From Lasioglossum baleicum (lineage: Eukaryota; Arthropoda; Insecta; Hymenoptera; Halictidae): a stretch of DNA of 64,000 nucleotides. The stretch lies in NCBI RefSeq assembly GCF_051020765.1, contig NC_134943.1:11594001-11658000 (forward strand), written 5' to 3'. A model generated the notes under the pieces. The model was not told the DNA's origin and did no database searches. It saw only the letters and a list, made by a program, of their open reading frames with translations. The position numbers and the translations under genes are program-made. Shown piece by piece: positions 11,788 through 23,763 of the stretch; positions within the stretch are counted from its first letter, which is position 1, and every line of letters begins with the position of its first letter.

Positions 11788-12084
11788 GTCATTACAAATT
11801 TCTTACAAAATTTACTGCTGATAATATCTGGACATGATTTTTGGTTGCATCGCTCGTTAATTAGTCGTACACAGGGTGTGTTCATTCGAAAACTTTCCAA
11901 CCGAATATCTCGAAAAGTATGAGACATTAAAAAAGTGTAAAACAAGTGTCCAACGATTTCGAGGGGGAAAGAGGAGGGCAGTATCAGTTGTTTTATTTGG
12001 GTGGCGTTCTCAAGGTCATTTGTAGGTCACCTTTGTTTTATCAAGTGGAAACCTGCGGATAAAAAAAGAGTATCCTACGAAAAT

Positions 12085-12291
12085 TGCTGGTCTTTTTACG
12101 TACAATAAGATCCCATAATAAAAAATATAGGTTTCTTGCCTTGTAAATTATAATTTTCGGAAAATGTTTTTTGCACATCATTTGGTAAACATATGCTTCT
12201 AATTGCTAACAAAGCATCGGGCCGCGTTTGGTACAATTATAAGAAAGTTATTCTGTTTTAAAGGTCGTGCGAACACTTTTGTAAGCCACTG
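12085..12291. mobile_element. Partial Tc1-type element (relative of 13108-13797)
   Basis: The segment aligns with the right arm of the foldback at 13108-13797: both contain TTTTTTGCACATCATTT, TTGGTACAATTATAA and the outward end CACTG/TA. The terminus at 12291 is followed by TA. A matching left end was not found, so the copy is truncated or diverged. A CAGGGTGTGTTCATTCG motif at about 11873 could belong to the same or another element. Confidence 0.65.
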
Positions 12292-13107
12292 TACATATTG
12301 TTCATCGGTTCTTCTCAAATTCTATTTTCCCCAGCCCCGTTTGATAGAGTCGCGTTGCTCGTTGACTGTTGGGAGTTCTGTTCACCTGTGCACGTCGGGG
12401 TTAGCGCATCTCCGGTAGCTGGAGGCGCGGAGAAGAGAACGAAGAAGATGCTGAAGTAAAAGTCGACGCGGCGGGTAAACGGGCAACCGGTGGCCCGACG
12501 ACTTACGTGGAAACGGAATGATAATGCCGTGCGATGCGAGTGTGCTTCCTGCAATTATATTATTCGCGTATGTATACGACGGCGGAGAGGAGCGCATTAG
12601 GCGGTGTCTGAATAATGTAAATAAAATGCGGACGCGGAGCGGAGCCGAGCCGAGCGGTGGCGCGAGCTGGCATTATACGGCCCAGCGTATTCCCCGATCG
12701 AATAATGCGAGTTTATATTCCACGTACCGTCGTATCCTGCCTGAATGCAAGGTGGACCGTACGTATATGTATGTCCCACTGGCCAATAAAGCCTGATGCG
12801 ACGTACGACCGCAACGTGACCCGCGGAATACGAATCGTTCGCGCAGCTGCGGCATTAAATTTCAATGTTTATTATGTCACCTCGCGACGGAATCCGCTCG
12901 AAAACCGAGCGATAGGCTGGCTTAGACACCGACGACGAAACCACAATCGCCAGATTGAGACTTGTCTCCCCACTCTACCTTCCCGGCATGCCCGGTCACG
13001 TGACGCGCTCCGTCTCTGTCTCGTGCTTGCGTCACACTGACAGAGAGAGGGAACTTTTTCCTCTCGGGTTTCAAGAAACAATCCAAACGAATTGTTTACA
13101 TCAGTTA
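12292..13107. other. CpG-rich intronic stretch, no identifiable gene
   Basis: Many overlapping frames on both strands, none with a domain. A 42-nt exon-like segment on the minus strand (12507-12548) is discussed among the rejected items. Confidence 0.5.
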
Positions 13108-13797
13108 CAGTGGGTGTACAAAGTATTCGTACACCTTTTAAAAACTAACAACTTTTTTATAATTGTACCCAACATCCTGATTTTTTGTAATCAATTAGAA
13201 GCATTGGTTTACGAAGTGATACGCAAGAAAGATGTTCCAAAAATTATAATTTACAAGGTTACATGTGCAAAAATAAAAAAGGCATTTTTTAAAACTTTTT
13301 TATTTGGGCTCTTAATGAAAATTTAAAATATACGTTTTGTAGATCTATGTTAGTTATACACATGCTGAAAATTTCATCTAAATCGGTTGACGTAGGAAAA
13401 AATGATACCCATCGAAAGATGTACGATTCTGTGGATTTGAAGAAGAAATTGATCAAAAGTCGTGTAAAACTACGATTTTCACCATTTTTAACCGCTTGTA
13501 GCTCGTGTGTATGATAATCGATTTCGATGAAATATTCAGCATGTGTGTAACTACTATAGATCTAAAAAACATATATTTTAAATTTTCTTTAGCGGCCCTA
13601 ATAAAAAAAGTTTTAAAAAGTCCCTTCTTTATTTTTGCATATAACCTCGTAAAAATTATAATTTCTGAAAAATCTTTTTTGCACATCATTTCGTAAACCA
13701 ATGCTGCTAATTGATTATAAAAAATCAGGTCGTTTGGTACAATTATAAAAAAGCTATTAGTTTTTAAAAGGTGTACGAATACTTTGTACACCCACTG
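13108..13797. mobile_element. 690-bp Tc1-type foldback element
   Basis: It starts CAGTGGGTGTACAAAGTATT and ends with the exact inverse, flanked by TA at 13106-13107 and 13798-13799. The arms are inverted copies for about 330 bp each, almost the whole element. Shared motifs include GTACACCTTTTAAAAACTAA and the region around AATTGTACC. CAGT termini with TA target sites are typical of Tc1-like elements. Open frames in both directions are consequences of the palindrome, not genes. Confidence 0.9.
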
Positions 13798-13803
13798 TAT
13801 AGG

Positions 13804-14006
13804 TAGACTGCGGATCTTTATGCAAAATAAAAAATGTTTGCATTGATTGCAAGATACGGGAGAGCCAAGTAAAAATGTCTTTCTTCTTTTAATTTTCCTA
13901 TTAAGCTGAAATTAATATACTGGTGGCTTTAAATCTTTTTAATACGTCCACTATTTTAAATTGTACGTACCCCTTTTTGTCATAAATGCATATAATCCGC
14001 AGTCTA
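13804..14006. mobile_element. Short TIR-family element (TAGACTGCGGATC ends), complete copy
   Basis: 203 bp, starting TAGACTGCGGATCTTTATGC and ending with the inverted GGATTATATGCATTTATG-type end plus AGTCTA. It immediately follows the Tc1-type foldback at 13108-13797. Best example of the family with both ends visible. No coding capacity. Confidence 0.75.
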
Positions 14007-14967
14007 GTTATAAGGTACAGCGAAGCAATCTACCATTTTGAATTTTGAATTTTCAATGTCAGATTCGTAATCGGAGACCCCGAGAATCGTTTTACTAGAT
14101 TTCATACAATTCTTATGAAGAATTGAATCCTGGCGCCAATTTTTTTTTAACATTTCCGACGATCCGACCAAAACAATGTTTCGAACGGAAGTTGATCAAT
14201 ATTTGCTATTCTACAAACTTCAATATAAATTTCATTTGGATTTTTCTCCGGGAAGAAATGTTAAAAGTTCACTGTATCTCATTGCAGACCCTTACACGAT
14301 AAAACGACGGCCTGAAATCCGCGTGAGAATGCCAAAGCGAGCAGATACTATTTATAATTGTCAAACAAAATATAGATATTCCTCCGCGGCGCGCCACGGT
14401 AAACAGGTAAACAGGGGTAAACAAGAAAGCAAGACCGAACAACAATATGTTGAACGTAAACCGGCCATCCCCGCGTAATGGATACGTAAAGCGCGGCGAT
14501 AACATCGATCAGAAATAATGCCCTTTATCAGTGGGATCGTTTAAATATTATAGCAAGAAGAATGTCTTGTCATCGATGCGAGAAGCTCAGCAACGTCGCG
14601 TCTCGAGGATAAACATGATTCACAGGACATAACTTTTCTCCGCGAACGTCCGCCAGCGTGTAGCACATATTTATGTTAATCCAGTTTATGCAAACAAAAT
14701 AATTTCCACCTTATTTCTCCATTTTTTTTTCGAATACGAACCGTATCGCGAGACATCCTGTACGCCATATACATATATATATAACATAAATATTTATGAA
14801 CTGTAGTGCAATTACTTGCCACGGTCTCTCGTTTATCAAATACTTACCACCTTCGGTACGGAATTACGTACGGAAAATAATTAAATCCACCTCACGTGCA
14901 CGCACGCGGAGAGCGCAATAAATATGCGATAATTGCGGGCCATTAGGCGTAAATCGCGGGCCCCGTG

Positions 14968-15003
<36 letters not shown>

Positions 15004-15532
15004 AAAAAAAAAAGAATAACTGAACCGACAAGAATCCAAGCATGTTTTCTGCCGGATCAACGGTTATGGCGAAGGTTCTTCGATACGGGCTACCGGATAA
15101 ACAGAATTCTGCTGCGCGCGCGCGCGAGCGTCCGACGCAACCCCACGCAGAAACGGAATATTCATTACTCGTTGCATCGCTGCCGGCTGGTCGCGCGAGT
15201 GCATGCGAACCAGCCGCATTCGTGGGCGTTCGTTTCTGGGTTATGCAGCCTGGTGCAATATGCATGTGCGTGTCGTCCTCGACGTGGCCGACGCGATACC
15301 GAGAGCCGATCGGGCACAAACCAAGGGGCGAGGGATGCACATGACGCACACGTGTGCATCGCCGTCTATCGGCGACCCCTCTGACGGCTGACACGAGGAA
15401 ATCCGATGTTAGGACAACCCGGGAACTCATTTTTTTCGCGTACTTCCAGTCTCTTGTATTTCGGAGTTCGGCGACACGTGTTCCGATTAATGTTTGAAAA
15501 TTACGATTCATATAAAATCCAATTATTATAAT
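14007..15532. other. Intronic stretch with a (GA)n tract
   Basis: A (GA)n microsatellite lies at 14970-15002. The 215-codon minus-strand frame at 14864-15511 runs antisense to it and is low-complexity. No gene recognised. Confidence 0.6.
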
Positions 15533-15730
15533 CAGATGGATCTTTATGCATTTATAGCAAAATTGAGTAAACGAAATCCAAAATTGTTGGAAAATTTTTA
15601 AAATTCAAGATGTTTATATATCATTTCTCCTCTATTAAAATCATCAGGGGAAGAAACAACAGGCACTTTGGTTTCTATCTCTTGCAATCGATGCAGACAA
15701 TTTTTATTTTGCATAAAGATCCACAGTCTA
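15533..15730. mobile_element. Short TIR-family element, copy
   Basis: 198 bp from CAGATGGATCTTTATGCATT to TTGCATAAAGATCCACAGTC. The right half (CTTGCAATCGATGCAGACAA then TTTTTATTTTGC) is nearly identical to the copy ending at 9116. Confidence 0.7.
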
Positions 15731-18410
15731 ATAATCAGTAATCATTGATTAACGAGTACGAAAGAAATCGGAAGTTGTTGCAAATGATTACATTTTTTTT
15801 ATCATTTCTGTAAACATTTTTTTAGAAATATGTAAAAATGCATTAAACAGGATGTACCGCATCGGATTATTTTTTTTTCGCTCTTTCCAACGTGTTTTAC
15901 GCGGTGCACAAATTGCATTTCAAATAAAGTCGTAAAAAGTCATATAACTCAAGTTTTTGCTAATCAAAAAGGCCTGAAAAATCGCAGAAGATCATAGAAC
16001 AGTTCCATTGAGAAAATGAGCTAATACATTATACTAGACGCTTCTTCCAGCAAGTATAGGCTTCCGGTGGGGAGAGTGTAAGGCATATAATAAAGTGACG
16101 AGCTCTCGGCACCGGTCCCTCTCACTGGTTCGTCTACGTCGCGTCAGAATTCGCTTTACCCATAACAGCTTTTCGCTTGCCGCTGAAATTGCATCGTTCG
16201 TCGGTAAATAAATAAAAATCTTTAAAGAGCATCATGATCGGGGCGGTCCCCGGAGCAATCGCTCGAACGATCCAAACGATCGTCACGGAGCCTCGATAAA
16301 CGCGTCGCGGATAATAATGGAAAGAGTGCGACGGGGGCGGGGCTACATTTTCCCGGCAATTAAACACAATTGTCGCTAAGCGACACTGCCCGATCCCGAA
16401 CATTAAATATCCCCCGAAACGAATCTCCCTCTCCCCTCGGCGAGGGTGAATGCCAGTCGAAAAAATTTATGCTCGTTCGTCGAAAGAGAAGTCCTTCTCC
16501 CCCTCCGGTAGATCCGGCAACCTGATTTCACTGCGGCAAATTACTTCTTTAAATCGAGCAGACGACGCACGCTTCCTCCGCAATCCATTTCGCTCTTCTT
16601 GCCCGGAAATGTTCCCAAGGAGGAGATCCAGTGTCCTACCTTCTCCACCCTCTCTCCCGCGTCCCTTCAAGCAACCCTCTAAAACGTCATCGGCCGTGTT
16701 CCCTTTCACGGATTGTTGCTCCACGTCCACGTTGCTCATTTAATTCCGCCCGACGCGGACCGTTTCAATCAATCCATCGACCGAGGGTCGAGGGATCGCT
16801 CGAGAAAATGGTACGAACGAATCGATCGAACTCTCCCGATTCATCGTGGCCGCTGGTTCCCCTTCTTCAACCCCGTCTTTTTGTCTCGCACGCCCCTCTT
16901 CCCCGGCCGCCGTTTCGGCCTCCTGTTTTCCTTCGACCCATCGGATCCTTTCGATTCCAATACTGAACGCGTTATCTGCGACTTAATTCTTGGTGCTGGG
17001 CTATTGCCCATTCAAATTTGGATGCAGACGATTTTTTGGTATCAAAGGACCTATATTATCAAAGGAAAACGGTGCCTGCTAATTTTTTCTAATGTAGAGA
17101 ACATGTAAATCAAATCTGTCCAAAATGTTCTACATTTTCTAATTTTTAATATTTAAGTGGGGTAATTGTTTTCCAATCTGGAAAACAAACTCTCTACCTC
17201 TATCTTTCAACATTTCTCCAAATAGTATGCGTATATCTTTAATTTTGCATTCAAAATTAAATATTGTATGTATTGTATTCTTTAATAACCATTTCTCGGC
17301 GCCAGATGATTATATCTGTAAAAACAGATTTTTTAACTCCCTTTTGGTGCAGCATAATTATTGGAAATCGCAGGGTTAATCGTTGAATTTCTAATTAGTT
17401 TAGCAGTAAACATACTGAATCGTACATTGTAGGGAGGATAAAAGAATAATCACTGTAACAAATCTTCCCTGTTTCTTTTTTAAACTAAACCAATTTTTCC
17501 TGTATTTTACTGAAGTTTTATATAGGTATTAGTTTAGCAGTAAACGCAATAAATTGTACATTTTATGAGAGAGTTCGTGTATTTTCTCGCTGCGTATCGA
17601 TTAAGATAATCCTCCGCAGGATTATGGGAATCGAATACAGTATTCGTTGTAGGTTCGCAGTTGTTCGTGCTCAACAATAAATTCTAGCGGTACTGCTTTA
17701 GTTCCGAGTCACCCTCCAAAACACCAGAATACTTTCTCCTAATTAATACGCCGCTCCGATACGGGCGAATAGATAATTACGAACAACTGTGAACACTGGA
17801 ACTTCCGTTCTCCGAATCCGCTCTAAATACACTCGAAAATTCCCGGTGCACTCGGCTCTAGCCGAGCTACACCCGCTAGAAACTCTCTTAAAAACTGAAA
17901 CTCCGGGACCCGAGTGCTGACCGCTCTTAAAAGCTTTCCGTCTATGTATAAACATTTATTCAAAACCGGATTTGCCGGGCTCGCGAATTAAAGCTGCCGA
18001 TCAAAAAAGATTTTCGTTAGACTTCACGATGAATTTACAATGACAAATTTGTCAACGTAAACAGCATTTTATATTCTGTTAAGTGTTATCAGCTCGAGTG
18101 ATTTTGTTTTGTCGCCCATCCAGTAAGTCAGCCCGTAAACCATCCCATTTGCATAAACATCGGCAGTGTCGTGACCCACGGTCCGCAACCCCCTTAAAAT
18201 TCATTACGGTTTACTGCGCTCTTCACGAACGGCTTTTATAAAATACTTAAGATCGTACCGTGTCGGGCGGCACAGGCCCGCAACATCGTTCCCAAGGCGG
18301 AAGTCCGCCATTGGCCCTGTTCCTTAACGTGATCTGGGCTTTCCCTCTTCCGCGATGCACCGATGCACCAGTGCACCGCGCTTGATAGCTCTATAACGCG
18401 TCGATGCATT
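15731..18410. other. Intronic stretch, nothing firm
   Basis: CpG-rich at 16080-16980, then AT-rich. A short direct repeat, TTAGTTTAGCAGTAAAC, occurs at about 17396 and 17530. Frames at 16450-17108 are shadows of one GC-rich block. No domain, RNA gene or transposon end recognised. Confidence 0.55.
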
Positions 18411-18836
18411 AACGCGGCTCCGTGTCGCATAAAAGTGGCGTTCGGAGAAAAAAATTCAAGTGAAAAATGTAATTTCCCAAATAAACTTTTGGGTGTGGTT
18501 GATTTTTTATATTGGAAAATTTTAATAGAGGAAGATATTGTATATCAACAATGAAATTTAAAATACGATTTAGCGGTAGTTAATGTTTCATATCGCTAAT
18601 AAATTTTATATTAATATGCAATAACGCCGCTCCGTGTCGCATAAAAGTGGCGTTCGGAGAAAAAAATTCCACAGAAAAATGTAATTCCTCAAATAAACTT
18701 TTGGGGGTGGTTGATGTTTTGTATTGGTAAATTTTAATAGGGGAAAAATATTGTATATCAACAAGGAAATTTAAAATACCTTTTAGCGGTAGTTAATGCT
18801 TCATATCGGTAATAAATTTCATATTAATATTCATAT
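18411..18836. repeat. 212-bp tandem duplication
   Basis: Two head-to-tail copies start at 18411 and 18623. Each begins AACGCSGCTCCGTGTCGCAT then AAAAGTGGCGTTCGGAG and ends in AATAAATTTYATATTAATAT. Differences are scattered substitutions (for example GATTTAGCGG versus CTTTTAGCGG), so the duplication is fairly young. Lies in the Mnt intron. Confidence 0.85.
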
Positions 18837-20319
18837 AATTCTTAATAGCTAACTAAAATTTCAAGTGTGAAACAGGCAACCAGCCGCGTCTGGTCAGCAC
18901 TGTCCAATTCTACTGTGAGCCCGAACCGAGATTAAATTCCGAATCCGTACACCAAATTCTGATGGAAACGTTAAGATACCGTTCTATAGCCGTACTGGCC
19001 GAACAGTCCAAGGCGAATATGGTTCACTATTAAATTCTGAGTGTGCGATACATTTCTTTCTGTCTCTTTCAAATTCTAAGGGAAAAGGGATATTAACACT
19101 AAATGAATTTCATATAAACAACAACCACTATCTAACGGTTCATTTTTCACAATATCGTAAAAATTACATTGTAAAAATTGTATCGTAACATACATCGTAT
19201 GTTAAATAACACAATCGTAAAAATTAATGCATTGAACAAAATCAACGGCAAATCTGATAACAATATTCATCCCCTAAAAATGTGTGACGAATCTATGCAG
19301 AAATGGCAAATGGTGTACATACACTTTACTTAAGAACGTACATCGAACTGGACAAAAATATACATTCCTAAAAAATGTGTGTCCAACCTAAATATTAAAA
19401 AACAGTACAAAGTGAATAGTGAAAAATTGAAACGAGAAGTTCCGCTCACGATCACGGGATCCTCAATTTCTCGAATTTTCCGAAACTCTCGACGTTTCTC
19501 ACTGCCAGCGCGTCTACGTGACTGAACAAACTGAGATCCAGGCAAGCACGGTCTATAAACACGCGTTTGGAAACGCAGAAACGTGCTGCTGGAATCATGT
19601 ATGTATGTGAACCAGCACCGGCGAAGTTCCAGCGCATCCACTGGTAAAAGTGAAGTCAGTTTCGCTATTGCAACATTAACGTTCCATTTCTCCGTGTCCA
19701 CGAGAGCGACCGTGAAAAATCCCAAAGTAGTTTATACCAAGTCTAAACCTGTTGCACTCTGTACACCGAGAGCAGACGCACAATGATTCGTTAAAACATT
19801 TTTTCCCTCCTCATCCCGGTGCCCGTGTGCCTCCGTCACGTCTAGGCTATTACTCAGCCCACCCCCTGGAGCTCCTTTATTATTTTCCTCGTGAGAAAAG
19901 ATTAAGCCTCCCCCTATCGTTTCCACCGTATCTTCGCCGCTCCACACCCCCAACCCTCTTTCATCTCACACTATTTATCTTTCCGCGATTCGTTTCCCCT
20001 TATCTTCCCTCCCGTATCACTTCCGGTCCTTTATTTAGCGCAATGCTCCACGGCGTGCCGATTCTCGCCCCCGACCGCCCCTATTTTCATCGTTCGAGCA
20101 TTTATACAGCCGCACTTGTTCTCCAATTTTTTTGTTTGAACGGAATTTATTCATGATTATCACAGTGGTCTAAGTGAAAATTGGAAAAAATGAATTTATC
20201 AGTTATTTCACACCACATTATTTTAAACTAAATTAATTAATTCAATGTAATTCTCACGATATTGTCAAAAATGAACCGTTACATAGTGCATGTTGCTTCA
20301 ACATTATGTATATAGAATT
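18837..20319. other. Intronic stretch, nothing recognised
   Basis: AT-rich to about 19430, CpG-rich and pyrimidine-rich at 19790-20040. Overlapping frames on both strands without domains. Confidence 0.55.
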
Positions 20320-20551
20320 AACTTTTCATTAATGTTTTCGGCGCATAGGTTCGATCAAATTTTAACCAACAAGCAATTTTCCAATTTTTAAACCATTCTC
20401 AACGTTTCGATACGGTTTTTTACAGACGCAAGTTCTCTTGAAAAGGATCCATATCCGGAGCGAAACGTTGCGAATGATTAAAAAATTTGCAATATTGCTT
20501 GCTAGTTAAAATTTGATCGAACCTATGCGCCGAAAACATTAATGAAAAGTT
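20320..20551. repeat. 232-bp inverted repeat (foldback)
   Basis: The left arm (20320-20390) AACTTTTCATTAATGTTTTC and following bases reappear inverted at 20480-20551, ending GAAAACATTAATGAAAAGTT. About 70 bp pair with few mismatches around a loop of about 90 bp. The loop has its own partial symmetry (CAACGTTTCGATACGG versus CCGGAGCGAAACGTTG). Probably a foldback transposon; no clear TA or TTAA duplication was seen. Confidence 0.8.
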
Positions 20552-20799
20552 TATTCAGTAAGCTACGATCGGAAAAAGCAATTTTGTGGTCTAAAGATTC
20601 TAATCTAAAAGATTTTTGAAAATTCCTATAGGTACGTAAAGATCAAGTTCAAATATAGAAGAGTCATATCAAATATACATAGAAGATCTGGCAACCCTAT
20701 ACATATATGACTGACGTCACATTCAGGAATCAGAATCGAAAGGAAGGGTAATTACGTCTGAAACAAAAGCAATCGTTTTTCGCAGGGGTTAAAACTGAC

Positions 20800-21360
20800 G
20801 GCGTTTGACAAAGGACGTACCAAGAAAACACATGAATTGACAATCGACGAGAGAGCGAGAGAAGCGAATCGAAGAGTCGAGGGAGAGAGAGTAGGATCGC
20901 GCGAGAGGCTCTCGTGGGTCGTCAGAAAGGCAGGCTAAGGTGTCGCGGCAAACAGAGAATAGCGGCAGACAATGGATGCGTAGTTAGTAAATTACAGGCT
21001 GGCTGGCACAATAGCGTGCAGAGACTGCGTGCGTAGGTGCGTGTGGTAGTGTGGTAGCGTGCATGCGTGAGCGTGTGGCTCTCCTCTGTCTATGCTGGCC
21101 GCGTGTTTGTCTACGTTCTAGGCTGCACGGTTTACAGAGCGGCGTGCACCGACGCGTATCCACCGTTCGTCCATGCATGCAGGGTCCGCGTGGGAGACTC
21201 TCTCGGTATATATCAATCCGATCTGCAGGTACCTGTACATTACGTGCCTGCATTAGATACCAGCCGCAAGATTGCCTTGTGTCCCCCATTCTCATTTCTC
21301 CGCTCATTCTCATCGCGCCCTTCCGAGGTCTCCATGTGTGTGGGATGTGTGTGTGTTTAT

Positions 21361-21396
<36 letters not shown>

Positions 21397-23520
21397 TCGT
21401 TTCGGGGCATCGAGGAAAACTAGATTACGCCGCGGCAATTTTCCGTCGGCCACCGATGTGCAAGGGATTCACAGACTCCCTCGTGCTACCAGACTTCGGC
21501 AATGTTTCGGCAAACGCGATCCTTCGAGAACGCAATCTTTCCCCGAGAAACTCTCGTTGCCTGTCTCGTTCCTCCAAAGAGAGAGGAGATCGAGCTGGGA
21601 TGACTATTACGCTGCATCTTTGTCTTTCACCGGAGAGTTTTGTTTGAGATAGTCTTTAGAATCGCGCCATTGGCCGGAGAAACGAGCTGTGCGAAGTTCG
21701 AAGTCGATCGGGGAACGGGAAGTCGGGTTGCGCTGAATTCGAAATGTATTTTCGAGATGATATCGTTGACGAGGCTGTGCGATGATCTACTCAGGATCAT
21801 TTCAACTTCCTACGGGATCTGCATCTATAGAAAACCTGTGGACATCGATATACCCATCGCCGCCATGTCCGAAAGTCGAAAAACCTATCGAGAAAACGAG
21901 ACTCGAAAAAATCCCGATGATCGATGAATCTGGAAAAGCACATTCACCGCGAAAAATAAAGGGAATCCGTCCCCCACTGTCCCGACAACCAACCAACCAA
22001 CCAGCCATCCGCCCGTCCCATCGCATCGCTGACATATCACGAGCCCGCGCGCTGACATTAAAATCCGCCCTATCGAGACTCCTCGAAAGTTCGAGTCGGG
22101 GCGACGACGAGTTCGACTAATTAGAGTCGTCTAAAAGCGGCCGCTCATTAACGGGCGCATGGCGATTTATCGTCAGCCAACGGCTGGCCAATGAAAAAAG
22201 GGGGCGAAGGCGGGAGGGAGCGGAACGAAAAGTCAAAGCAAGCCGGGAGCGACAGAGAAAAAAAGAGAGAGGTATAGCGACAGAGAAAAAAAGAGAGAGA
22301 GAGAGAGGGGGGGAAAACAGGGGAGGGTGAGAAAGAAAGAACGAATGACTCGCGGCGAATAAAGAACGGAAAGAGAGGGAAGATGTGGAGAGAGACAGAG
22401 AGAGGGTCGGAGGTGGCAATGTCGAGGGCCGCGATGGAGAGGAAGAACTGGAGGAGGAAATGAAGCGTGTCGGGGGGCTGGAAAGAAGTCGGCCGAAGGA
22501 AAAATTAAAGTCGGAGGATCGGAAGGGAAGGAAGAAGAAAGAGTCCGCGCCGGAGAAAGAACGAGGAACCCCGGCGAACACCGAGAAAGTCGACTTCTAC
22601 TTTCAGCCGGCGTGGGGGTTGGATTGCGACCATGAAGGGGTTGCGAAAAGTGAGACGGGCTGCGTCGAGGCTAGAAAAGGAGAGAGGATCATTCGTATTT
22701 CGCGCTGGTGTAGACGGCGGCGTGTAGCAGGCGGTCGTCCCCGGTAATACTTTATTTGTCCGCCCCTGGACTTTCTTTCTTTCTGTTTTCCAGCCACCGC
22801 CGCTTCTTCCTTCCCTCTGCGGCGGTGTTTCCACCGGCTGTGCTCGACCGCGATTCTTTTCACACTCGACCATCTTTTCCGCCATCTTTCTTGCTAATTA
22901 CCCGACCCGTTTTCCGCGGTCAGAAATCTCTTCTCCGCCCTCAAACCCTCAGACCACCACCTCCTCCTCCTTCTTTCTTCTCGTTCTTGTAGCACTGTGT
23001 GTACGTGCGTCTCGCCGCGGCGACCGACGTCGCTGCTGCTTCTTCTTCTTCTACTACTTCTTCTTCTTCTTTCTTGTCGGCTTGTTCCCGCGAACCGCGA
23101 CTTCACGGGAAACCCATGAAATATTCAGACGATCGTACTCCAACCAAGAAACCCCCAACCACCGTCGTCGTTCCAACGCTTCCGCAGACTTTTACGGACC
23201 CCGACGACGTTGTATCTCTGATCCGCCTGCGTCCTGTACAACGGGTTCCGACCGCCAACTTCCGCGCACGTAACCGCGGAAAAAGGAGCAAAGTTACTTA
23301 GCGACCGTTTCCTTGGATCGACGGACGTTTCTCTGTCTGCGAAAAGACGGACGAGTCGACGTCTCGGTCAGGGAAACCGGGACCGACCGTGATTCGCGAT
23401 GGCAAGCGAGGATTTTCGGAACGCTGGTCCGTGAATTTCAAACGAATCCAAGTCGGAGATACATGACGGCTAGAGAGTGTCTTGGTATACGTGCAAAGAG
23501 GAGATATGATATTCTGTGAG
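20800..23520. promoter_or_regulatory. GC/CpG-rich block with purine-pyrimidine strand switch
   Basis: A 2.7-kb CpG-rich block about 250 bp into the Mnt intron after the bHLH exon. It has a (GA)n tract at 21364-21393, a purine-rich + strand at about 22190-22570 (AGAGAGAGAAAAAAAGAGAG-type), then a pyrimidine-rich + strand at about 22760-23080 with (CTT)n. Long frames on both strands are low-complexity. Such blocks often mark promoters or GAGA-factor-bound enhancers in insects, so an internal promoter is possible. No TATA or initiator could be fixed. Confidence 0.3.
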
Positions 23521-23763
23521 AGATAGAGCCTTCCCTGGCGAAGATTTCTACGGAGAATGTGGATTTGACAGTAATTGTAAGTGGTCGATGTTAATCGTAC
23601 TATAATTCAGGCTGAAATAAGCTAGCGGAATCAATTAAATAGGATCAGACAAAACGGCTTTACAGGGTCACCGACTAAGGAATCTGTCAGGAATGAAAGA
23701 TAAACTTCCAGGACGTCACAAGATCCGATATTAAGGCGATCACGAGGACAAATGAGCACCTAC

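Larger units (their letters stand above)
4072..23763 (-). other. Large intron of the Mnt/Mxd gene
   Basis: The 19,692-bp interval between the two recognised exons. It begins with GTAGGTG after the bHLH exon and ends with TTGCAG before the zipper exon, both phase 0. No further conserved coding exon was recognised inside it. It holds several transposon-derived elements (6898-7587, 10618-11170, 12085-12291, 13108-13797, 20320-20551), short TIR-family copies, a 212-bp tandem duplication, microsatellites and a GC-rich block near its 5' end. A nested gene or an alternative exon cannot be excluded by eye. Confidence 0.75.

Noticed and set aside
12507..12548. 42-nt minus-strand segment with TTGCAG acceptor and GTAAGT donor, reading EAHSHRTALSFRFH
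   Set aside because: The pyrimidine tract is poor, the peptide is arginine/histidine-rich as expected from CpG-rich DNA, and it does not fit between the zipper and bHLH of a conserved domain. Chance is more likely.
13116..13791. Frames at 12955-13326 and 13453-13791 with similar peptides on opposite strands
   Set aside because: They are translations of the two arms of one palindromic Tc1-type element, not genes.
14864..15511. 215-codon minus-strand open frame
   Set aside because: It runs through a (GA)n/(CT)n microsatellite and a CpG-rich block and contains a long Ser-Leu run. No domain and no splice support.
22117..22885. Several 120-150-codon frames on both strands
   Set aside because: Low-complexity Ser/Phe/Pro or Glu/Arg/Lys translations of purine-pyrimidine tracts.
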